DNA from: Cryptomeria japonica
Taxonomy: Eukaryota > Streptophyta > Pinopsida > Cupressales > Cupressaceae
Direction of reading: 5' to 3'
Length of the DNA: 64,000 nt
Assembly: GCF_030272615.1 (NCBI RefSeq)
Contig: NC_081415.1
Coordinates: 188,978,270-189,042,269, forward strand
Each line of letters starts with the position of its first letter. The first letter of the stretch is position 1. This document shows positions 12,121-25,267 of the stretch, one piece after another. A program made the position numbers and the translations under genes. The notes beneath the pieces were generated by a model, which did no database searches, was not told the origin of the DNA, and saw nothing but the letters and a program-made list of their open reading frames with translations.

Positions 12121-13669
12121 AATAAATAGATATTATAATGAGTTTAATTGTAAAAAATTGAACATTATTAACCTAAAAATAAACAATCTATATTTAACTG
12201 TTTACTAGAAATATTTATCATCAGTTAAGAACTTAAGGATTTAATCTTTTCTTTTCTTTACAATATTAGAATAAATAAAATGTTCTATTTCTTAAAATTT
12301 AATCGCATAGAAAATAATGGTCAAATTATTAATAATGATAAGTTGTATCTTTATATAATTTTTTTTTGACAATATCTAAATAATTATTTTCCAAGTCTCT
12401 AATTATATTGCTCACTTTTTTATTTTCAATAATTTACTTGTCTAAATATTATATTCTAATATTCAATATTTTCATTTATTCTAAATCATTTAATTATCAT
12501 TTTTATTTTATTCCAATTCAAATTTATTTATCTTAAATTTATCACTTGTTCTTTCTAATTTGTTCTAGTTCATATTTATCTTAATGTTTACATTCTAACA
12601 CTTATTTTTGTATTTTTTAATGATAAACTAGTCTATAAAACCATTTAAAAAATAGTGTTACATAAATTCAAAAAATAATGTAGGTGAGAAAATTCACACA
12701 TCTTAAGTTCATATGGGTCATTATCTTGGAGAAAGATAATAGAAAACATAAATTAAGTAATTCCAATCACTTGATTTGTCTCATACATCAACAAGGCCTA
12801 TGATAACCACATGAGAATCACATCCATCATTATAATATCAAAATTGTCTTCATAATTTTTTAAGTAACCACTCAAATAGGAGAGATGGCAAGATCTAAAT
12901 GAGAATTTGTCAGAGTCAAGCCAAATAGATATTTTTTTAATAAAAAAAAATAGAGAGGTGGAGTACCTAAGCTAGTTTAATCCCTTCTCATATGAGGAGG
13001 GGAATCTTGAGAATGAGTCCCTCACTTACAATAAGTGGGCTATTTGTAGACACAACAAATTTTATGATGAAGAGACCAACCTTAAGATGAGGTGGCAATC
13101 AAGGATACATTGGCTACAACTAGAAGGGAATCAACCTACTGATCTAGTAACACCTATAGGTGAGTCGCCTCAAGTAAAAATTTATTTTTGGCACTTAATA
13201 TACAATAATACATTATAAAAAAAAAATAGCATTAACAAAAAATTGATAATCAATAAAACAACCTAAAATGGTAAAATTTCTATCTTTTTATGTGCAAAAT
13301 AAGATCTCTGCCTTGAAAACATTCCAAATTTAAATGAATTTATGAGGGATGCAAGACAAAAACCCTAATATGACCATATTCCAAGATAATTACTCAAATT
13401 ATAATTGCTTGCAAAAATCATGTATCTTGGACTAAACATCATGAGCATTAGGAAAGAATTATCAGATATCTTCAGATAGACTCTTGATGTCTACAAAAAT
13501 AGATTTGATGATTATGAAACCCAAATGGGGTAATCTAGAGCCAATATGGAGGCCTTGAAATAGAATACACTTTGGAAAGTAAGTCAATTTAGGCTCCAAC
13601 ACTACCAATCATATGGTGTGAAACTTGTGTTACCAAATTGACTGTTGCGAGTTTGATCAGAATGAGCTA
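12121..13669. other. AT-rich region with possible LINE trace
   Basis: Mostly featureless. Around 12950-13170 a plus-strand frame contains residues resembling the segment just before a plant LINE reverse transcriptase (a KMRWQSRIHWLQLEG-like stretch). This is weak and may belong with the LINE remnant at 14.8 kb. Nothing else is supported. Confidence 0.35.
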
Positions 13670-13815
13670 TTGATGTGTTGTCATTGATGTCTACATTCTT
13701 TGGATCTCATTAGTGACTGGTTGGTATAGTTGATATTGAGTTTCCTATGCAATTGTGTCGATCCCCCCCCCCCCCCCCCCCACTCTTAGTTGTCTTGTGC
13801 GTAAGAACATTCAAC
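13670..13815 (+). repeat. short Copia-type LTR remnant with poly-C tract
   Basis: Starts TGTTGTCATTGATGTC and ends with a run of about 20 C, then CTCTTAG and ACATTCAACA. This resembles both ends of the Copia LTRs of X and W in this window. At about 140 bp it is far shorter than those LTRs, so it is internally deleted. No clean target duplication was found. Confidence 0.55.
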
Positions 13816-14799
13816 ATTGACTAGATATTGACTATAAATGCCACTATTGAAAAAAGGTGGGCATGAGGGAAAATTAGGGGAAAGACAATGATACCCTTGA
13901 AAAGTATTATAATTCTAAAAAGTAGTATTTAGATAGAATTTATAATCTTTCCACCAATTTTTGCATAATATAATACTAATTTTTAAATTATAATAGTCAA
14001 GATAGCTTATATAATTGTGTTAAAGGTTTCACATTCCCATTTAGAAAGTTGAAATTGAGCCTTGAATTAATTCTAAGAAAATATATCCTAGTAGTTATAG
14101 AGATTATATCCAAGTATGTTTTGATCCCGTTTTTAAAATATATCAAAACAAAAAAATGAAGTATTTGGAAGAGGATGTTTCAAACATTGAAAAATACGAT
14201 ACGAAAAAATATTTTGTTGATTCATGTAAAGACCAATACAAATATGAAAACCATTCTAAAGAAGAAAATTCTTCATAGCCTTGGAAGACTACTAAACAAA
14301 TCTTAAAATGCTTCAATGGCTAGGTTTTAGTCCTAAACTTTGAGCTCATGTTCAAATTCTCTTTCAAGATGCTAATGCTCATAATGTTATCAATAATATG
14401 ATGTAATGCTCATATTATTATCAATAATATGATGATAGATCCATTTCATTTACAAAGATCCATCTAGCAAGGTTGCCCCATGGGGACTTCACTTAGTGAA
14501 CTTGGGTTATAGCACGTGTGTTCATGACATACTAAATAATCCCCCTATTCAAAAAATATTGCCCTACAATCTTTTTTTGTCACCCCCTCTCAATACACAA
14601 CCCAAATTAAAAACCGCCTATTTTGAACATATATCGCATTTTTTCATAGCCCGAATTAAAAAATCCCCTATTTTTACCAAATAGGCAATGCAAATTGAGC
14701 TTATTTTTTGAGATATTAAACCCCCCAATATGAATGAATGTGATATAATATTGCCTAGCCAGTGAAGCCCCCATGGTTTCCCCTTAGCCCCATACCTCT

Positions 14800-15360
14800 A
14801 TGTCCTTACGAATGATGCTTTGGGTAATTTATTTCAAAGTGCCAATAAAATGAAGTTGATCCTAGGAATTTCTATTCCTGATAACTTGGTTGTTTTTAAT
14901 TCCCATTATGTTAATGATAACCTATTATTGTTACAAAAAACTAAAAAAAATATTTCCAATATGATTGACATATTGGAATTGTATTGCATTGTTTCATATT
15001 CTAAACTTTCACATGCTAAAACAAAATTTCTAATGGTTCAAAATGGTCCTATTCCTTATTAGATTCCCTGGGAATGGATACAAGTTAAACATGGGAAAAT
15101 TATGAGGTACCTTAGTGTATTATTTTGTATCAAGGTGTCTCTTTCACATATGTGGAATTGCTACTTTAATAGAGTCAAGAATAAGCTTTCCAAATGAGAA
15201 AATAAATTTCTATCTTTAGCTGCAAAATACAAGTTGTTAATAAAAAATTATTGCAACACATTTTACTATTCTTCATGTCACATGCCCTCAAAAAAGGGGT
15301 GTGAAGATTTAATTAGAATTATTCATTAATTTCTTTGAGCTAAATGGGATGGTATTAGAG
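14800..15360 (+). pseudogene. LINE reverse transcriptase fragment
   Basis: Translation (with stops) gives the middle and late RT region of a plant L1-type LINE. The catalytic box appears as HYVND near 14908-14920 instead of (F/Y)ADD, so the first Asp is lost. It is followed by a stretch ending KTKFLMVQNGPIPY. Downstream, frames broken at 15061, 15196 and beyond retain VNRVKNKLS-like and SCHMPSKKG-like pieces. Non-functional remnant; the family assignment is good, the lineage is not determined. Confidence 0.7.
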
Positions 15361-18094
15361 GATTTTTCCTACTACCTCCAACCCTAAGGAAAAATAACAC
15401 TCCTAGGTTATAGAACTGCAAGCCTATAGTATTCAATTTGCACTATCAATAGGTTGAAGATAGGAAAACACAACACAACAAGGCTTCACTTAGCCTTCTT
15501 CACTTTGATCTATACCAAACTTGGGAAGGTATTCCCATTTTGGACCTGTAAGCTTAGTGTATTCATAAAACTATTATAACATGCAGGTTTGCAGACGCTA
15601 GTTATCTCTTAGTCAGATGAGGATTATATAACTAATTTTATATTCACTCCTAACCCTCCAGCTTTGATCCACTGAGAAAATAAAATATACACCAATTAAA
15701 ATGATATAAGGGTATACCGAGTGCACATACCAAAATCTATCTTTTACATTTCATGAAGAAAGAAAGAATGGGAAGGAAAGACATTTTTATAAAATGCTTC
15801 TAAAACATATCTAGAGCAATATTTGCAAGCTAGTGCATATCCCAGGGAACAATGTCATACCCATAGATCTGAATAATTAACCCACATTATAAAACAAATC
15901 TAACTAGTGATCTTTCAAAGCATTAACGCTTAACATTAATACAACTCAATTTGTTAACTACATCAGCTATTCTTGTTAATCCATTTGACATTTCCAAAAC
16001 TCACTGCAACATGCAAACAAAGTTTAATTCCTTCCTTGAAGGAAGCCCATAAACACAATTACACACTGATAAAGAAATATCAGGACAAATCAAAATATCC
16101 TTAATACATTAATTCATATGAGTTTTGAAAATACAAGGGGAGACAATCTCTGCAATATTTAAAATATGTTATCCATTACTAGTTAAAACTTTACAAAATG
16201 GAAGGAAAACCCTCCTTCTCTATGAGAATACTTGAAACCCTTGATAGATACAACCCTACTTCTACCCACCCAAAATACAAAATTTTCAGAATCCTTAATC
16301 ACAACCTTGATATCCCTTTTATAATAGCCAGGAATGCAACAAGCACTAATTTGTTTTACATGTGTCCCACTTTTTACCTAATTAGCCCATTTACAAAAGA
16401 TATGACCCAGTAGAACCAGTTGCCTCTATTGTGTCTTCAAGTGGAACTACCTAGCTAGTTATACATGAAAGAATATATGCCAAGGTCATAGTTCTTCCAT
16501 GAAAACCAACCACCTTGTGAGCCAGCCTACCACCGACCAAGGGTGGTTAGTGATGCAGATAAAACCAAGATGCAAGATTCTCATTGTTCTTCCTAGTAGG
16601 GGAGGACTTTGGGAATTTGTAACAAGTGGGATTATATGGATCCAAACCCACATATTCAACCATCCCACCCTTTGTTGTCTCCACAGTTCTTTGGTTTTGA
16701 GGGAAAAAACAGTTCTTTGGTTTTGAGAGAAAAAGTTAGTTGCCAGGGAGACCGAAATTATTTGCAAGATGCAAACTAGTCTTGCAGGTGGTGCACTTTG
16801 AGCTTCTTTTACTACCTCGCAACTATAAGTACTTTCAATACCCCTTTGGACACACGGTAAACTCTCGATACTTTTCTCTTCAAGACTTCTACATATTCTT
16901 TGCAACATGGTCCATTTCAAATATGCTCTCCTAAGCCAAAATGCGACTGTAACACCCACATACTTCATCTCATATCCTTCTAAGAACAATTTGATAAACA
17001 TAAGTTTATTTCACACTACTCTATATATATAGCATTGTCATGCTACTTCTATTGAACACTTTGCTTAAAACACACAAAGGTGGCGGCTGATTGCCTAGCT
17101 CATGCATTTGATCTAATCTGCACACTGCATCAACTTGTGCAAATCAATTTTTTTGGCATTTCTACATTAGGAAACTTGTGTGAGATGTTCATGATGATCC
17201 TGATTTTTGACATCCAAGTACATGACTCAATAACTACAATATCCTCCACATTGGTATTTTTTTTACTTTTACAACTCTACTAGGAAACCCTTGTAATTTT
17301 GATGCATGGCTAATGATTTGGGTTTGCATATATTAATGGGATTCTACATAGAATGAAAACTCCATATTTAATTTCTAGCTACACTATCTTACTTTTCCTC
17401 CTATCAAGTCAATACCACATGTAAGTTCCAAGATGGCATATTACTCTCCATTCATCACACTATATTACCTCCTGTCTATTTGGACACTCGGTCAAGGAAA
17501 AAAACCCTATTAATGAGTTTCGAGTCATTAGACTCATCGTTGCCTAGTCACAAACCTTTGGATACTTCATCAAAGCACAATCAACTCAAGATCTCGGTGG
17601 GATACCTAAAAAATTTCTTACCAAGCTTCAAGTCGCTATAACAGCCACCCCTCATGTCATGTCGAAAACAACTCAGGATTCGCATAGATACAAAATCTAC
17701 TTCATCGAGATTTGAGAATGACTTACTCCACTTTGCAACACCAATTCATCTCTCGGCCAAATCCCCAGAACACCTTATCAAAGTGCTCGAGTAAAAATTT
17801 ACTCAAGGCTTGGCAAAATGTCTTTTCTCATTTCACTGAGTCCTAACTTACTCCATTCTGCCACATCAAATGGGAGTTTCCATGAGATATTCAAGTTATT
17901 CCAACATGTGCCAAGAACCTTTTGAGAACAAGACTGGTTGAGAGGACAGGCTAGAATTCTAGGGGTCAGTTTTAAACGATGAGAGACCCATAAAAACACA
18001 ACTTAAGTCATGGGTAACCGAGAGAGGGGGTCACTAATGAAATAAAACATGCCTGCCAATAGGACATTTACATTCTTGAAGGAACACAATTTTT
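15361..18094. other. unassigned region, probable decayed repeat
   Basis: No gene recognised. A minus-strand TATA-like TTATAAAAGGG sits near 16314-16326, and the 17.45-18.06 kb stretch (CTCGGTCAAGG, TCGGTGGGATACC) looks repeat-derived. A perfect-but-one 26-bp tandem duplication lies at 16683-16734. A 171-codon minus frame (16486-17001) has no recognisable domain. It may be old LTR-element DNA inserted between two LINE remnants, but I found no boundaries. Confidence 0.35.
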
Positions 18095-19600
18095 ATCTGC
18101 TCGTTGGTCTCTCAAATTTTCTTAAGAAATTTTGAAGGTACTAAAAGATTCATATACACTTCATGGACTCATTATATCCAACCTAAATGCAAAGGTGGTT
18201 TGGGGATTATAAATCCAAGAATGCAAGGGTTTTGTTTGGCTACCAAACTGGTTATCAGAGTTGTCCATGAGAATGAATCATGGAAGATTCTTATACACAA
18301 CTGCACTAATCTTGCCACTATCAAGAGAAAATGGCAACATGTGTGATGGTTAGATAAAGTTCTTCATACCTCTTTCTTTGTAATTAAGGCTTATCCTTCC
18401 CTCCAGTCTATTTGGAGGGCATGGCGATATAACTGTTATCTTTTAAAATGGAGGGATAACTCACTCCAACATGGATTCAATTTCTCAATTTCATATATCT
18501 GGTGAAATAAACACATTCTTTGTTAGAATTAGCTCATTTCTTATGCTTTCCAAAATAGTCCTATGCCCTCTTAAAAAAAAAGAGTTTGTAATATTGGATA
18601 TCTTTGGGATTTTCATACTATGAGATGGTTGTCATGGTATTTTGTAAAAGACCAATTCAACGAGTAAGTAATAGATACAAAGTATTATTAATTTTTGTGT
18701 AGTCTTTGGTTCTGTTGGAATTGAATATGAAATTATGTACCCCTATCCATTACAACTTCTACAAAGATTGGTTATAGATGTCAACATATCCTTTTCTATT
18801 TTTTCCTTTAAAGAAGGTTTACTTGTAGTTGCTTTCAAATTTCCCATAAGACCTCTCAATTGAATTCCAAATGAAATTGTATGTTCAATAAAAAAAATTG
18901 GTCAAAACTAAATACGTAGATATGGAAATCAAAATCCCATTTAGATGCTTAATTAATAACTTGGAAGATTTACACAACGCAAACTACCTATTGCGAATAG
19001 GTTGTATTGTATGATGGTCCAACCGGTTAATTGTCCATGCTGTCAAATGCAAGAAAAAATAAGGTATATCTTTTGGGGATGTTAGTTTGTTAAAAACTGT
19101 GGAACCTAGTTTTTAATGACTTGTCAATTATTTTTTTATACAAATTAAATTGGAAAGATACCCTTCTTGGTGTGGGGCTACATACTAATATTATTGTTTA
19201 TGTAGTCAAGCATTTTATTTTGTTTCATATATAGAGATACAGACATAAAGTTATGTTTAATAACCTTAGTGAGCACCAAGAAGTTGCATTTCTAGGGCAT
19301 TACTCAAAAAAAAATTATCATCAAAATTCACTTTTTTATCAACTAAAAGTTGAGGTTGAGAATAGTATAAAGATCAATATCCAAATTCAACAAATCAAAC
19401 TCCATGTCAAGCTTCTACTCAATAAAAGAAAGGTTGTCATGGCACACAACCTAAGGTCTTCTTTCATGATTGTTAATGTCATTTCTAGTGAAACTAAAAG
19501 ATGGTTTTCTATTGCCTCTGCTACAAATTTAATTCTCTTTCATCTATTATGTTCTTACTATTTCAGCTATTATGTTTTTTATTAGGATAAAACAAGTTTT
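18095..19600 (+). pseudogene. LINE C-terminal region (post-RT and zf-RVT) remnant
   Basis: Plus-strand frames give the segment downstream of a plant LINE RT: a motif ending PKCKGGLGI (18180-18210), then a decayed zf-RVT-like domain with LPIANRL and CPCC (about 18985-19045) followed by FWGC. Further frames to 19585 show no named domain. Multiple stops and frameshifts. It could be the continuation of the fragment ending at 15360, but the sequence content overlaps slightly, so it may be a separate copy. Confidence 0.6.
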
Positions 19601-21675
19601 AAAGGGGCCCTGAAACCCTTACAAACAAAGAGTTGGCATAGAATAATGAGCAAGACTACCTAGCAGTGAACAACAAGTTTTAGAAAGGACCTGAAACCTT
19701 CTGGACTTACAAGCATCTAAAGCCCAAAACCCAAATACTGCACAAAGAATAAATAGAACTTCAGAGCAATCACAACCAACCAAACACCAGCCAAACATCA
19801 AGTTTAAAACATTACAAAATAGGTTAGCCCAAGCAAAGGGTCAAAGTCAGAAATAGTAGACTACAAGAACAAAAAATGAGGGTTTATTAGGCACCTTCAA
19901 CCAACATGAATGGTTTTCCTAGGCTCACATAACCTACAATAGAATCTCCAGGCCATAAAAAACCACAAATCCCAAACCTAACCAAAAACAAACACTGGCC
20001 CAATTGGGCCCTTGAAAACTATTAGCATCCAACCTATCCCTGAGAGAAACAAAGAACATAGGGTTTTTCCAGGCTCTCTCAACCTTGAGAGTGGGTTTTA
20101 TAAGGCTCCCACAACTAGCAACAATGGGTTTTTGAAAGGCTCCCATAACCTTGACCTTGATATAGAATAGAGAAGAACACAACAAACCCTCCAAGATCAC
20201 CACCTCGATAGGTGATAAATAAGAGAAACCAAATAAGAGACCAACATTTGTTCCCATACAACCCAAAAACAAGGCACCAACAACCTCCCACCAGCACCTC
20301 CCAACCTCCACCGCAACACTCAACTCCACCTCAGTAGGAGAAAGGTTATCTCTAGCACCATCCATCTCCACCTCAAAAGAAGATAGAGCCACCTCTATAA
20401 TGCAAACCAGAGAAAATCGAGGCTGCAGGGAAAGGTCCATCGAAAAGATTAAGCTTGTACAAACATAGTTGCACCAAAGACGACAACCCTTGATCAAATC
20501 TTCAACAAAATTTATAGGACACATAGAGATTCGATTGAGGCCATGAATACCGATGTTGAAGAAGGTAGTATAGCAACCAACCTCAAGAAATAGGGCATCA
20601 AACAATCCCAGAACACTCCATCCATCTTTTCCAAGCCAACCACTCTTCACCTCAAAAGAAGAACCACTCACCTCAATAGAATAGACAAAGAATGGAAAAA
20701 GATGAAAGGAAAACCAAACCTTGACCATACCCAAAAATAGGCTCTCTAGCATAATCAGAAAAAGAAAAGGCCGAAGAAAATCCCCATAAGAAGAAAAAAG
20801 AAGCATAGAAGCACAAGGATCTCAAAACAAAGAGAAAAACAAAGCCAGGACCCCATACAAAACCGACAAACTTAAAACAGAAAAGGAGCTCACCAGGTTT
20901 CTCAGCAAGAGATGGAACAAAGAAGCCCAAATAGAGCAAACCAAAGCTCCAAACAACACCATCATCAACAACAAAGACACCCTTAACAATTCCCTAAAAA
21001 GCTCCGGCCACACCAAAAGCCCAGACGCAGCACCCGCTTCTAACCTCAAAGTTGTCTTGAAGAAATGCAGGCAAATCAACAACAGGACCCAAAACGAGAA
21101 CATTGGATCTCACCCTTCAATCCCCCAACACCCTCAAACCCCAGCAAGCCTCCCACAATATATCTACATCCCCAGCGTTGCACCCTATGAAAACCCCCGC
21201 TTCAATGGTAGAAATCTGGCACAAAACCCATAGAAATGACGCACCGGAAGGAGGAGAGTCTGGATTTGCATCATCATCACCTCCTCCAGAGGCTTCTTCA
21301 TTTGAAATCTTCCCCCCTCCACCCCCTATGCTTCCCGCTCGCCCCTTTGCTCTTCCCGTTGCATGGTTGTAATGATGGTATTTTTTGCACTTTAGCTGCA
21401 AACTTTAAGTCTTTCTACAACTCAATCTCATGGTTATAAAGATGTAGGGTTTTTTTGCTATCTTGTGGCTCTATTTTCATGCTCACAGCCTACTGACAAT
21501 TTTACATATTTCCTCTTCCATAAATCTAATGATCTTTTAGTGGCTATTATGCTTGTAGCTCAGCCTCATGATTTTTCACCTATCTTGTGGCTCTGTTTTT
21601 ACATTGACAGTCTACTGAATTTCTTCTTATTGTAATATTTACACATTTTTTCAATTAAAAAAGAAGAAGAATAAA
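19601..21675 (+). mobile_element. probable LINE 3' region with A-rich tail
   Basis: A compositionally distinct, C/A-rich block follows the LINE remnant and ends in TTTTTTCAATTAAAAAAGAAG (21649-21669, A-rich tail). Just before the tail a block starting CTTGTGGCTCT is repeated (21462-21497 and 21584-21619). Long frames on both strands (for example minus 19934-20806, 290 codons) show no domain and are probably chance ORFs in biased sequence. Confidence 0.45.
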
Positions 21676-24555
21676 TCAAACTTAAGAGAGTAACCATGTT
21701 CTAGTATTTACCTTTTCATCTACTACTTTGCAATATAATGAGTTAAAAATTACATTAGTTAGAGCACAAATTCACTTAATAACTGCTCTTGTATTCGATG
21801 TACCACTTTAAGTTTTCATGGGTGAGATGGATAGATAAATTTAGACTTATAATATAATGTCCTTCCTTAATGGAGTAATGAATCAATCTGACATTAGTAT
21901 TGAATGTTTAGTGTCAACGATTTTACTAACGGTTATTTTATTTGAACTATATAGTAGGGGTTAAATTGTCAATGAATTTTAAATACAAAACAATTGTTCA
22001 TCTGAATTAGCTAGATAAAAATCTCATAGGACAAGCATATATTCATGTACCCATATTCTTGGAGCATAAAGGGTCCTCTAATAATAGAATTAATATTCTT
22101 CAATATTGTTAATACCTACCCATGTTTCAATGCTACCTAAAGGTGAACTTTAATACATTTGTAAGTTACTTGTAGTCTAATTTAGTAGGCCCTCTAGGCA
22201 ACAAAAAAAGATTAGTGCAAGTTTTCTTGATGAATTTATTTGGACATGACCCCTGTAATATGTATGAGAGAAGAAATATATTGATTTTTAGGATTAGTTT
22301 GCAAGGGGATTTGAAGGTTGGATTTAAAAATAGATATGGTGTAGTATGTTTAAAGAGAATATAAGGAATGTATGCAACCTATAGTCTAATATATTAGGTG
22401 ATGCATGCAATAAATTTGGTAGTTTAAGGAAAAACCTAGGGGGTCCTCACTATGCTATGTGTCTAAGTGACAAATAGGAGATGAATTGTTTAAAAAAAAA
22501 ATCAAGGAGAATTGAGGGTTTGGTATGAAAATATATCTAGGGAGGGACGTGTTTAGGGAAACAAAGGAATTTAGGGTGCTTTGGAGGTGAAATTAGGAAT
22601 GTGCAAATTACAAGGATGAAGGACACTGAAAAACGACTTAGAGGGGATGTAATAAAAATAATAGAGAATAAGACCTACAAGATAAGATTTTATCGAACTT
22701 TTATCACTCAACAACTTATTGTAAAAGGAAGTTGTAAAAGAGCTTGATATTGTACATAAATATTTTCCAAATGTAACTTCTCATCAAAATGAGAAAATAG
22801 GGATTTCAACTTGAATGTGATTCCAATGAGATTAGGATTAGGCCATCGAGGATTAAACTTTGATTTAAATAAAGTTAAATGGGGCTTAAGCATATGGATA
22901 ATTTTTGTCTTAGAGCTCTATAATTTTAATGACTTTCATCTCACTTTTAAATTTTAGCTGCAAAAATCAAAAAATAGAAAATAGATAAAAGAAGAAGGCT
23001 AGATTTGTCTTTGCAAATGAGTATAAAACATGGTAGAAGGATAGGATTTACGATAGAAGACACAATATTGTTGTTGCAACAACAATTACTAAGATAGGCA
23101 CAAGAACATATGATAGAGATAAAAAAAAAAGTAGGCATTTTATGACCTTATGGGAAGTTGGTAATGATGACATCCATTATGAAATCCCATCATCACTCAT
23201 CCACAAACTCCATCTAATGTCCTATATAATCCCTTTTCTCACTTTGGTTCATATACACAAATATGAAATTGATCTATTTAGATATATTTCGTGCTTGTAG
23301 ATATGACCCCCACCTTTTAAAAATCAAAAGTTTGAACTAAAACCTTTATTGTCTTTTCGCATGATCGCTATTAATTGATTAAAGACTAAATTATCCAAAT
23401 TACATACTATGATGGTGTATTTTGTTGGATTTATTACAACAATAGTTAATTTTATGTGTAGATTAATAAATAAATAAGATAATGTTAGTAAATAAATTAG
23501 TTTTTATATTAATTTGTAACTAATTAGATGTGGAAATTTGCATTCCCATAAATAATTTTGAGGGAAACTAAATGGATTTATAAAGCCACATTAGAAAGCA
23601 TTATTATTAATTCAAAAAATATCAATATTATATCATATATTATTGTGTTATTTGTTATGCAAAAATATTTTTAATTTATTTTTTGTGTTTTCTCTTTGAT
23701 ATTTAATATATTTAAAGACTAAACTTGATGGAAATGAGTCATTTGATCTATCTTAGGAACAAGTCTCAACTTCTATTTGCAAGTGGATAAGATGGATTAC
23801 TTTACCATTGCATCATCATCCTATAAGCATATTACATGCTTACTTGTTATTCTTGAACTTGGTGAATCATTGTTGAATTGGTCCATCTAACGTTTAAAAT
23901 ACGGTGAACTTATTCATTGTAGTCTATTGAATTCCCTGAAGGTGTTTGTAAAGACCACTTGTCCTTATATAAATTCTATTACCAAAATCGAGGAAAACAT
24001 GTTTGACCCTTTTAAATTATTTCAAATTAGATATGTGTGTTACATGTTCATATTTGTGCATTAGGATCAAGTCCACACTCACGAAGACCGCTTTCACATA
24101 TATGAAAATGAACAATGAAGATACATGATTAGGGTTATGGGTCAATGACATGTCATAAAATTTTGACATCTAAATAAAAGCATTTGCATCAAAATGAGAG
24201 TCAAGTAGCCATAAAATTTAATCTCTTTATTTTTTGTATATATGTGAACACTAGTTATAGTATTTGTTTCATTTATCAATCCCAAGACTTTTATCTAGAT
24301 TAATCATTTGTGTATTACCTTTTTTATTTAGTTAACCTAAATAATTTTATATATGGTGGTGGTTTTGTCCTTAAAATAGTCAAAGTTAAGTCCTTAATGT
24401 GATTAAAAGAATGAAGTTGAATACTATGAACCATGTAAACTAGAACAATCAATTTGGAAACTCGCTTTCTTATGTATTATAATTTTTTTTTTTTCTTTTC
24501 ATTGATTAAAGTTAAAACCATCACAATTTGTAGAATACAAGATAGTCTCATATAC
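21676..24555. other. AT-rich spacer
   Basis: I see no gene, RNA or bounded repeat. Only short scattered ORFs occur. Confidence 0.5.
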
Positions 24556-24832
24556 TATAATAAGCCATTGTAGACGGTGCACTTTAAAAACATTTATTTC
24601 GATTTTTATTTCCAAATACTATAAGCCAGCACTTTAAAAAGATTTATTTCGATTTTTATTTCCAAATACTATAAGCCAGCACTTTAAAAAGATTTATTTC
24701 AATTTTTATTTCCAAATACTATAAGCTATTGTAGCACTTTAAAAAGATTTATTTAGATTTTTATTTCCAAATACTATAAACCATTGTAGACGGTGCACTA
24801 TAATAAGATTTATTTCCATTTTTATTTCCAAC
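24556..24832. repeat. minisatellite upstream of the PPR gene
   Basis: Five imperfect tandem units of about 52-65 bp, each with ACTTTAAAAAGATTTATTT (or a close variant), a T-rich stretch and TTTCCAAATACTATAA. Units one, four and five also carry a CATTGTAGACGGTGCACT or shortened CTATTGTAGCACT linker. It ends 260 bp before the PPR start codon, so it may lie in or near the promoter. Confidence 0.85.
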
Positions 24833-25069
24833 TAATACTACTTTGTACCTCTGAAATGATAGCCACATCATTTGTACTACTAATTCCTGAGCTACTAACT
24901 TTGTTCAAAAGTGTAAAACCAGCGGATGGGATGTCCAGATGATAATAATTTTGAAGTGTGTGAGAGTTATTATACTTATTGCACACCCTTTCAACAATGC
25001 TCTCGAGAATTTAACACATTCGAGAGAATTCGCATATGCTCAGTTGTGGTCGAAGTAGATTGAATAACA

Positions 25070-25267
25070 ATGCACATTTCCAGATCATACAATGCCTATG
25101 TCGGTTCTTTCGAGTACCAATCTCAAACTGACGGCATTAGGCAGAGAGGGTCGATTGAAGGAGGCGCTGCACATCCTGCTTACTTCCTACGACCCCCCTC
25201 GAGACACTTCTACATATCTTCAACTATTGGAGGCCTGCAATATCAAGAATGCGCTTTCACAAGGTAA
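25070..25267 (+). promoter_or_regulatory. overlapping upstream ATG of the PPR gene
   Basis: An ATG at 25070, 22 nt before the PPR start and in another frame, opens 65 codons that overlap the main ORF. If the transcript begins upstream of it, it could reduce PPR translation. Both ATGs have A at -3. No domain; regulatory significance is inferred only. Confidence 0.35.

Noticed and set aside
16486-17001. 171-codon minus-strand open frame
   Set aside because: No recognisable motif; the surrounding sequence looks like decayed repeat DNA with a TATA-like site, so a chance ORF is more likely.
19934-20806. 290-codon minus-strand open frame
   Set aside because: It lies in a C/A-biased LINE-like 3' region, has no domain, signal or neighbour logic, and is Phe/Gly/Leu-rich as expected from antisense reading of such sequence.
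21103-21401. Proline-rich frames on both strands
   Set aside because: Low-complexity CCTCC-type DNA near the LINE tail gives open frames on both strands; no support for a protein.
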